Assembly (NCBI RefSeq): GCF_026241855.1
Contig: NZ_JAPJDC010000001.1
Location: 2,046,001-2,110,000 of the forward strand
Direction of reading: 5' to 3'
Source of the DNA: Curtobacterium flaccumfaciens pv. betae
GTDB lineage: Bacteria; Actinomycetota; Actinomycetes; Actinomycetales; Microbacteriaceae
Length of the DNA: 64,000 bases
The notes under the pieces are model-generated. The model searched no databases. It was not told the DNA's origin and worked only from the letters and a program-made list of their open reading frames with translations. Shown here in pieces: positions 54,744-64,000 of this stretch; the first letter of the stretch is position 1, and every line of letters begins with the position of its first letter. The translations under genes and the position numbers were made by a program.

Positions 54744-55310
54744 TCATCGACGCTCCCACGACGGCCCGCTGCCCGCGACGACCGAACGCAGGACGAGCCC
54801 CGCGAGCGGGTCGTCGACGCGCGTCTCGAGGGCGTACCGGGCACGCGTCTCCGCCCGGGCCCAGGACCCGAGCGCCCACGCGCACCAGGCACCGAGCGAC
54901 AGGGCACCGGCGGCACCCGACGATCCGTCGAAGGGGCCGTCCTGCGCCCGCCACACCCGCCACGCGTCGGCGCACCGGTCACCGGCGAGCCGCACGCGGG
55001 CACGATCGGGAGCCGGGCCGAAACCGTGGAGCGCCGGTGGTGTCGGGTCGGCGAAGGGGTCGAACACCCGGATCGACCGCGGGTCCGGCGTGCCCTGCGC
55101 CGCGATGAACGGCACAAGGGCCATCCGGGGCGCGAGTGCGCCGCACGCGGTCACCACGGCCGTCGCAGCCGCCGTCGACAGGTCCGCACGGCCGGGCGCG
55201 ACCAGCGCGGCCGCTGCGGCGGGGAGGGTGACCGCCGCGGCGATCTCGCGAGGGAAACGGACTGCGGAGCCGGGGCCGGACTGTGCCGTGAGAGGGATCA
55301 TGCACGCCAT
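54744..55310 (-). CDS. DUF4192-like Ala-rich protein
   Basis: About 188 residues, Ala-rich, no TM helix of good quality. The C-terminal stretch (LGAWCAWALGSWARAETRARYALETRVDDPLAGLVLRSVVAG) resembles the end of actinobacterial DUF4192 proteins; the rest I do not recognise. Start uncertain: ATGs at 55350-55352, 55308-55310 and 55299-55301 are all in frame and none has a good ribosome-binding site. First gene of the signalling cluster, with 1-base spacing to the FHA gene. Confidence 0.6.
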   Translation of the reverse strand: MACMIPLTAQSGPGSAVRFPREIAAAVTLPAAAAALVAPGRADLSTAAATAVVTACGALAPRMALVPFIAAQGTPDPRSIRVFDPFADPTPPALHGFGPAPDRARVRLAGDRCADAWRVWRAQDGPFDGSSGAAGALSLGAWCAWALGSWARAETRARYALETRVDDPLAGLVLRSVVAGSGPSWERR

Positions 55311-55408
55311 CGAAGCGTGCTGCGGGCCTCCAGGCAGGGGCGCCCCGGCCATCTGTGGACCGGAGCTGCCCCACCCACGCCTGTGGAGGACGAGCCGGCG
55401 GAACCCGC

Positions 55409-56170
55409 TCAGGCGGCGACGGGCTCCAGGCTCTCGGCGACCAGGTCCCAGCCGCCCTCGTTGCGTTCGACCACCACGCCGTTCGCCGCCGCCCAGACGA
55501 CCAGGTCGTCCATGCTGCCGATGCTCGCGCCGGTGCGGGCGAGCAACGCCACCAGGCGGCCCTTCGCGGTCTTGTTCCAGTGGTTCAGTGCACGACGACG
55601 ACCGGAGCCGTCAACGCTCACCACCCGTGGTGTGACCGCTCCGGACACGGGGCCGAGCTGCCGGTACCCCTCGGACCGCAGGTCGAGCACCAGGCCGTCC
55701 GCACGGGTCAGCAGCGAACGGGTCGACACCGTGGGCCAGTGCGCGGCCAACCGGATCGAACCGAGCCGCGAGTCGTGCGACAGCCGGTACGCCGGGATCG
55801 GGTCACCGGCGCCGATCGGGCCGAACATCGCGGACTGCACGATCACGTGCTCCGCCCACCACGCACGGGTCGCCGCGTCCGCGTCCTGCACACCCAACGG
55901 GTCGTAGAGGACCCCCGTGTACCGCTCGATCGCGGGCATGGTGCCCGAGTTGTCGAGCTCGAGGTTCCGGAGGCGCTCGGCGATGGACTTCGGACCGAGC
56001 TTGAGTGCCGTCCTGGCCGAGGACTCCTCGGAACTGACGAAGCGGGCCGCGGTGATCACCGCGGCCCGCTCATCGGCCAGTTCCGGGAACGAGAGTGCAC
56101 GCAGATCGAGCGTGCGGCTCGTGTCCCCGCCCTCCCGCTTCGTCTCCGAAGGCGGGAGCAGGACGGTCAG
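55409..56170 (-). CDS. yaaA: YaaA-family peroxide-stress protein, possible CTG start
   Basis: YaaA (UPF0246) limits intracellular iron during peroxide stress in E. coli and binds DNA. The family N-terminus LLPPSETKREGG is encoded at 56137-56161, but no ATG, GTG or TTG exists in frame between the atpC stop and it. The first ordinary start (GTG 56057-56059) would remove the conserved first 37 residues. I therefore mark the CTG at 56168-56170 (253 residues, TVLLPPSETKREGG; the family is about 250-260). Another CTG at 56177-56179 overlaps the atpC stop as CTGA. The rest (KSIAERL, RYTGVLYDPLG, NHWNKTAKGRL) is intact. Confidence 0.82.
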   Translation of the reverse strand: MTVLLPPSETKREGGDTSRTLDLRALSFPELADERAAVITAARFVSSEESSARTALKLGPKSIAERLRNLELDNSGTMPAIERYTGVLYDPLGVQDADAATRAWWAEHVIVQSAMFGPIGAGDPIPAYRLSHDSRLGSIRLAAHWPTVSTRSLLTRADGLVLDLRSEGYRQLGPVSGAVTPRVVSVDGSGRRRALNHWNKTAKGRLVALLARTGASIGSMDDLVVWAAANGVVVERNEGGWDLVAESLEPVAA

Positions 56171-56175
56171 TCCGG

Positions 56176-56439
56176 TCAGGACGCCAGCGCGGCCTGCCGC
56201 GCGACGATCGTCACCGTGTCGTGCTCGACCGACAGGAAGCCGTCCTCGGCGTCGACCGCGACGGTCGACCCATCGGCCCGCGTGATGCGGACCTGACCCT
56301 GCGCCAGGATCGCGAGCATCGGCTCGTGTCCGGCGAGGATGCCGATCTGGCCCTCTGTCGTCCGTGCGACGACCATGGTGGTGTCGCCCGACCAGACCTC
56401 GCGGTCAGCCGAGACGACGCTCACGCTGAGACCCGCCAT
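56176..56439 (-). CDS. atpC: ATP synthase epsilon subunit, beta-sandwich only
   Basis: Central-stalk subunit. 87 residues covering just the N-terminal beta-sandwich (VSADREVWSGDTTMVVARTTEGQIGILAGHEPMLA). The C-terminal pair of helices that inhibits ATP hydrolysis in other bacteria (family usually about 120-140 residues) is missing. The end is clean (RQAALAS, TGA), with the yaaA frame beginning at once, so this is not an obvious frameshift. ATG follows the atpD stop by one base. Confidence 0.95.
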   Translation of the reverse strand: MAGLSVSVVSADREVWSGDTTMVVARTTEGQIGILAGHEPMLAILAQGQVRITRADGSTVAVDAEDGFLSVEHDTVTIVARQAALAS

Positions 56440-56440
56440 G

Positions 56441-58845
<2,405 letters not shown>

Positions 58846-60474
58846 CTACCGACGACCCTTGACGATCTGCTCCTGGTCGACGTCCTCGGCGTCAGCCGCG
58901 TCGAACTGCTCGGAGCCGAGGGTCTTGCCGTCGCTCGTCTGGAAGCTCTTCGTGAACTCGTCGATCTGCTTGTCCATCTCGGCGACGGTCTCGTCGCTGA
59001 GCTGGTTCGTCTCGCGCAGGGTCGTGAGGACGTCGGAGTTGCGACGCAGGTGGTCGAGCAGTTCGGACTCGAAGCGGAGCACGTCCGGCACCGGGACGGT
59101 GTCGAGCTTGCCGTTCGTGCCGGCCCAGATCGAGACGACCTGCTCCTCGACCGGGTACGGCGAGTACTGCGGCTGCTTGAGGAGCTCGGTCAGACGCGCA
59201 CCGCGCTCCAGCTGACGACGCGAAGCCTGGTCGAGGTCGGACGCGAACATCGCGAACGCCTCGAGCGAGCGGTACTGCGCCAGCTCGAGCTTCAGCGTGC
59301 CGGAGACCTTCTTGATCGACTTCACCTGCGCGTCACCACCGACGCGGGACACCGAGATGCCCACGTCGACGGCCGGACGCTGGTTCGCGTTGAAGAGGTC
59401 CGACTGCAGGAAGATCTGGCCGTCGGTGATGGAGATGACGTTCGTCGGGATGTACGCCGAGACGTCGTTCGCCTTGGTCTCGATGATCGGCAGACCCGTC
59501 ATCGAACCGGCGCCGAGCTCGTCGGACAGCTTCGCGCAACGCTCCAGCAGACGGGAGTGCAGGTAGAAGACGTCACCCGGGTAGGCCTCCCGGCCCGGCG
59601 GACGACGCAGGAGGAGCGACACCGCACGGTAGGCCTCGGCCTGCTTCGACAGGTCATCGAAGATGATGAGGACGTGCTTGCCCTGGTACATCCAGTGCTG
59701 GCCGATGGCCGAACCGGTGTACGGGGCGAGGTACTTGAAGCCGGCCGGGTCAGAGGCCGGAGCGGCGACGATGGTGGTGTACTCCATCGCACCGGCGTCC
59801 TCGAGCGCACCCTTGACGGAGGCGATCGTGGAGCCCTTCTGACCGATGGCGACGTAGATGCAGCGGACCTGCTTCTCCTCGTCGCCGGACTCCCAGTTGG
59901 CCTTCTGGTTGATGATCGTGTCGATCGCGATGGCCGTCTTGCCGGTCTGGCGGTCGCCGATGATCAGCTGACGCTGACCACGGCCGACGGGGATCATCGC
60001 GTCGATGGCCTTGATGCCGGTCTGCAGCGGCTGGTGGACCGACTTGCGGGCCATGACGCCGGGAGCCTGGAGCTCGAGGGCGCGACGGCCCTCTGCGGCG
60101 ATCTCGCCGAGACCGTCGATCGGGGCGCCGAGCGGGTCGACGACGCGACCGAGGAAGGCGTCGCCGACGGGGGCGGAGAGGACCTCACCCGTGCGGGTGA
60201 CCTCCATGCCCTCCTCGATGCCGCCGAACTCGCCGAGCACGATGGCGCCGATCTCGTCTTCGTCGAGGTTCTGCGCCAGGCCGAGCGTGCCGTCCGCGAA
60301 GCGGATGAGCTCGTTCGCCATGACGCCGGGGAGACCCTCGACGTGGGCGATGCCGTCACCGGCGTCGGTGACGTGCCCGACCTCGGCCGTGGAGGCCTTC
60401 GTCGGCTCGTAGTTCGAGACGAAGTCCTTCAGGGCATCACGGATCTCATCGGGGCTGATGGTGATGTCTGCCAT
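58846..60474 (-). CDS. atpA: ATP synthase alpha subunit
   Basis: Non-catalytic nucleotide-binding F1 subunit. 542 residues. P-loop [30 protein letters not shown], and the arginine-finger region [12 protein letters not shown] are present. The C-terminus has about 30 extra acidic residues ([15 protein letters not shown]), as seen in other actinobacteria. Preceded by a 108-base spacer after atpH with no gene. Confidence 0.98.
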   Translation of the reverse strand: MADITISPDEIRDALKDFVSNYEPTKASTAEVGHVTDAGDGIAHVEGLPGVMANELIRFADGTLGLAQNLDEDEIGAIVLGEFGGIEEGMEVTRTGEVLSAPVGDAFLGRVVDPLGAPIDGLGEIAAEGRRALELQAPGVMARKSVHQPLQTGIKAIDAMIPVGRGQRQLIIGDRQTGKTAIAIDTIINQKANWESGDEEKQVRCIYVAIGQKGSTIASVKGALEDAGAMEYTTIVAAPASDPAGFKYLAPYTGSAIGQHWMYQGKHVLIIFDDLSKQAEAYRAVSLLLRRPPGREAYPGDVFYLHSRLLERCAKLSDELGAGSMTGLPIIETKANDVSAYIPTNVISITDGQIFLQSDLFNANQRPAVDVGISVSRVGGDAQVKSIKKVSGTLKLELAQYRSLEAFAMFASDLDQASRRQLERGARLTELLKQPQYSPYPVEEQVVSIWAGTNGKLDTVPVPDVLRFESELLDHLRRNSDVLTTLRETNQLSDETVAEMDKQIDEFTKSFQTSDGKTLGSEQFDAADAEDVDQEQIVKGRR

Positions 60475-60582
60475 GGGATTTTCCTTGTGGTTTTCCGGGG
60501 CCCTTCGGCTCCGAGAGGGTGACGCTGCCGGACTCGGCAGTTCCCGTTGTGGACTTGGGGAGGAGCGGCTTCGACCGTACGC

Positions 60583-61377
60583 CTAGCCGGCGAGCTGGAG
60601 CCGGAGCTCCGAGAGTCGCGTGGACACGGTGCCGTCGATGACGTCGCCGCCGATCTGCACCCGGACCCCGCCGACGACCGTGGGATCGACGACCTGGTTG
60701 ATGCTGATGTCCTTGCCGTACCGCTCGGAGAGACCGCGCGTGACGCGGGCCGACTGGGCGGGGGTCAGTGGCGTCGCCGTGACGACGGTCGCGACGAGCT
60801 TGCCGGCCTGCTCGGCCACGATGCGCGAGGCGTCGCGGACGATCTCACCGATGCGGCGGCCGCGGGGCTGCTGCACCAGGGCCGACACGATCGTGATCGT
60901 CTGCTCCGAGGCCTTGGCACCGAGGAGCCGCTCGACGAGCGCGCCCTTCTGCTCGGGGCTGCCGAGCTTGGTGCCGAGCGCCAGCTCGAGGCCGGCGTCC
61001 GAGCGGACGGCGGTCTCGAAGGCGAACAGCTCCGACTCGATCGACGAGTCCGGACCCGCGGTGGCGGCGACGGCGCGGATGCCCGCGTCCTCGATGCCCG
61101 CGAGCAGGTCCTGCTGCGAGGACCAGCGCGAGCCGGCCACCGCGGTCAGGACCGCACGCGTCGCGTCCGACTGCCCGGCGAAGACACGGTCGATGAGGAC
61201 CTTCTTGCCGGCCGCGTCGGCCGTGGGGTCGGACAGCAGCCCGAGCAGCTGCGGCGCACCGGCGATCGCACGCCCGGAGGCGAGGATCTCGGCACCCGCG
61301 GCCAGGCCGGCGCTCGGACCGAGGTCCGACAGCACCGCCCTGGTGGACGCGAGTGCTTCTCTGGTAGCGCTGCGCAT
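60583..61377 (-). CDS. atpH: ATP synthase delta subunit
   Basis: Peripheral-stalk subunit joining b to F1. 264 residues, longer than the ~180 of E. coli, as is usual in actinobacteria. N-terminal helical bundle, then the conserved C-terminal domain (RLSERYGKDISINQVVDPTVVGGVRVQIGGDVIDGTVSTRL). Two bases after the atpF stop. Confidence 0.95.
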   Translation of the reverse strand: MRSATREALASTRAVLSDLGPSAGLAAGAEILASGRAIAGAPQLLGLLSDPTADAAGKKVLIDRVFAGQSDATRAVLTAVAGSRWSSQQDLLAGIEDAGIRAVAATAGPDSSIESELFAFETAVRSDAGLELALGTKLGSPEQKGALVERLLGAKASEQTITIVSALVQQPRGRRIGEIVRDASRIVAEQAGKLVATVVTATPLTPAQSARVTRGLSERYGKDISINQVVDPTVVGGVRVQIGGDVIDGTVSTRLSELRLQLAG

Positions 61378-61379
61378 GC

Positions 61380-61934
61380 TCAGTGCTCCCCCGTCTTCGT
61401 GGCCTGCGAGGCCTCGAGGTCGGCGAGGAAGCGGTCGACCACTGCGGTCGACTTGGCGTCGTCCTTGAGGGATTCACCGATCACACCGGACGCGAGGTCC
61501 AGCGCGAGGGTGCCCACTTCGGACCGGAGTGCCTGGACGGCGCTCTGGCGCTCGGCCTCGATCTGCGCCTGGGCGTTGGCCGTGATGCGTGCTGCATCGG
61601 CGGCCGCCTGCTCGCGGACCTCGTTGCCGATCGCCGTGGCATCGGCGCGGGCCTGCTCACGGATGCGCGAAGCCTCGGCGCGTGCATCGGCGAGCTGCTT
61701 GTTGTACTCGTCGAGCGCAGCGGCGGCCTGCTCCTGAGCGGCCTCGGCCTTCTTGATGCCGCCCTCGATGGCCTCGGTGCGCTCATCGAGCATCTTCGTG
61801 ATGCGCGGCGTGACGACACGCCACATCACCACGAAGATGATGACGAAGGCGAGCGCCGACCACACGATGTCGTACACCGGCGGGATCAGCGGATTGTGCG
61901 CTTCCTCCGCCGCGATGATGAGTGCGTTCTGCAT
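61380..61934 (-). CDS. atpF: ATP synthase b subunit
   Basis: Peripheral stalk anchored in the membrane. 184 residues: one TM helix (VYDIVWSALAFVIIFVVMWRVV, about 20-41), then a long charged Ala/Glu/Arg coiled coil. A single b gene, so the stalk is a homodimer. 9 bases after atpE. Confidence 0.96.
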   Translation of the reverse strand: MQNALIIAAEEAHNPLIPPVYDIVWSALAFVIIFVVMWRVVTPRITKMLDERTEAIEGGIKKAEAAQEQAAAALDEYNKQLADARAEASRIREQARADATAIGNEVREQAAADAARITANAQAQIEAERQSAVQALRSEVGTLALDLASGVIGESLKDDAKSTAVVDRFLADLEASQATKTGEH

Positions 61935-61943
61935 CGAGGAACC

Positions 61944-63102
<1,159 letters not shown>

Positions 63103-63209
63103 ATCATGGCACGCGATGGTGGACGTTGTGGAGGCTCGTCCGCCCCGAGCGAAAGGCTCCGGTAGCGGACTTCGAGAAGCCTATCAGGTGCGAGAGGCTT
63201 CCCGGCTTC

Positions 63210-63701
63210 TCAGACGCGGGGGGTCGGGTTCCCAGCGTCCGCGGAGTCGTCGAGGCCGTCGCCCGGCAGCCGGACGCCGATCGGGATGCGGGCCTTCGCG
63301 ACGGCGACGACGTCGATCACCAGGGAGCCGACGACCCCCGCGATGATCACGATCGCCAGCACCGGGAAGTCGACCCAGTCGCGGTCCTTGAGCAGGACCA
63401 GCAGCACGATGAAGACGATGAACTTGAGCAACCAGGTGCCCATCACGATGCCGAAGAAGGCACCGGAGATCATCTGCCCCTTGGAGACGCGCAGCGCGAC
63501 GAGGACACTGACGGCGGTGAGCCCGAGGAACACGACGCTCAGCACGGCGCCGAGCAGTCCCCCGACCAGCCCCGGGCCGTCCGCGACGAGGAACCCGATG
63601 AGCCCGCCGACCACCGCCAGGGCGACGGCGAGGACCGCGCCCCAGGTGATGATGCGGCGGAACACCGGCCGGACGTGGTCGAGCGCGTTCGGTGCGGTCA
63701 C
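63210..63701 (-). CDS. AtpI-like membrane protein preceding atpB
   Basis: 163 residues, four TM helices (about 15-37, 42-64, 79-101, 108-130) and a Pro/Asp-rich tail. The position before atpB and the four-helix layout match the AtpI-like proteins that help c-ring assembly, but sequence similarity to AtpI is loose by eye. GTG overlaps the stop of the upstream glycosyl transferase gene (GTGA). 107 bases separate it from atpB. Confidence 0.8.
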   Translation of the reverse strand: MTAPNALDHVRPVFRRIITWGAVLAVALAVVGGLIGFLVADGPGLVGGLLGAVLSVVFLGLTAVSVLVALRVSKGQMISGAFFGIVMGTWLLKFIVFIVLLVLLKDRDWVDFPVLAIVIIAGVVGSLVIDVVAVAKARIPIGVRLPGDGLDDSADAGNPTPRV

Positions 63702-64000
63702 GTGATGTCTCCAGGGATCGTGCGGTCGTTGGCGGCCCGGTCGAGCGGGTCGAGGCTGGCGTCCACCACGGCGGCGGAACGGTTGGCGGTCTGGGCGGCG
63801 ATCTCGGTGCGTTTGCGGCCGAGCGGCGCGAACGTCGCGACGGCGCAGACGGTGAAGCCGACGGACACGAAGACGACGACCCAGTACCAGTCCACGAAGA
63901 GGAACAGCAGGCACCCGAAGGCGACGGTCGCGGTCCACGCGTAGAAGATCAGCACCGCGTGGAAGTGCGAGTGCCCCATGTCGAGCAGGCGGTGGTGCAG
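63698..64000 (-). CDS. WecA/MraY-type phosphoglycosyl transferase, C-terminal end only
   Basis: 101 codons of a gene whose 5' part lies beyond the right edge. The frame continues through the edge: LHHRLLDMGHSHFHAVLIFYAW is the family's HHRLL region, followed by two TM helices and a cytosolic tail. The ATG at 63977-63979 is internal and is not the start. The family transfers a sugar-1-phosphate to undecaprenyl or decaprenyl phosphate for cell-wall glycopolymers. Its place just before the atp operon is common in actinobacteria. Confidence 0.85.
   Translation of the reverse strand: MHHRLLDMGHSHFHAVLIFYAWTATVAFGCLLFLFVDWYWVVVFVSVGFTVCAVATFAPLGRKRTEIAAQTANRSAAVVDASLDPLDRAANDRTIPGDIT

Noticed and set aside
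63698..63979. A complete 93-residue membrane protein starting at the ATG 63979
   Set aside because: The frame continues to the window edge with LHHRLLD, part of the WecA/MraY-family motif, so the ATG is internal to a larger gene.

Overview
The window is a dense, high-GC chromosomal stretch from an actinobacterium. Gene order (efp-nusB-pyr, alaS-ruvX-mltG-aro, nusA-infB-rbfA, dxr-rseP-ispG-proS, the atp operon), frequent GTG starts, leaderless promoters and an ATP synthase epsilon subunit without its C-terminal domain fit family Microbacteriaceae. Curtobacterium is my best guess at genus, not a demonstrated one. I see no rRNA, tRNA, CRISPR array, insertion sequence or prophage.

Left to right, most genes lie on the minus strand. 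1-5400: pyrimidine operon (pyrC cut by the window edge, pyrB, pyrR), nusB, efp and an ABC1/AarF kinase-like protein. 5403-5730: a gene-poor spacer with one doubtful small plus-strand ORF. 5731-14464: aroB, aroK, aroC, mltG, ruvX, alaS, a 60-residue membrane protein and rpsD, ending in a strong hairpin. 14699-18392: rarA, then plus-strand cyclophilin and DUF349 genes ending in a bidirectional terminator. 18440-23154: ribF, two membrane proteins, truB, a degenerate uridine-kinase-like gene, divergent mutY, and rbfA. 23268-30659: infB, ylxR, nusA, proS, ispG. 30716-32745: an NCS1 permease plus isochorismatase-fold hydrolase pair sitting inside the otherwise conserved dxr-rseP-ispG-proS order. 32772-37860: rseP, dxr, an FKBP lipoprotein, an OsmC protein and, on the plus strand, an asparaginase.

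37924-55310 is the most unusual part: ten minus-strand genes, mostly overlapping by 1-4 bases or a few bases apart. They encode a DUF4192-like protein, an FHA protein, a PP2C phosphatase, a membrane Ser/Thr kinase, a 1951-residue Ig-like/FN3 surface protein, a MoxR ATPase, a DUF58 protein, a transglutaminase-fold membrane protein, a zinc-ribbon/FHA protein and a two-TM protein. The layout suggests a phosphorylation-controlled envelope assembly device. Its transglutaminase-like member appears to have lost all three catalytic residues, and a short D-T-V-I-R motif recurs in the FHA protein and kinase.

55409-64000: yaaA (apparently without a normal start codon), the complete F1Fo ATP synthase operon (atpB-E-F-H-A-G-D-C), an AtpI-like membrane protein and the C-terminal end of a WecA/MraY-type phosphoglycosyl transferase cut by the right edge.

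A recurring regulatory theme is a TANNNT -10 box exactly 6 nt before an ATG or GTG, the signature of leaderless transcription. It is seen for rarA, truB, the uridine-kinase-like gene, mutY, proS, ispG, the NCS1 permease, rseP and the asparaginase. The mutY divergent pair uses two overlapping -10 boxes that share one TA step.
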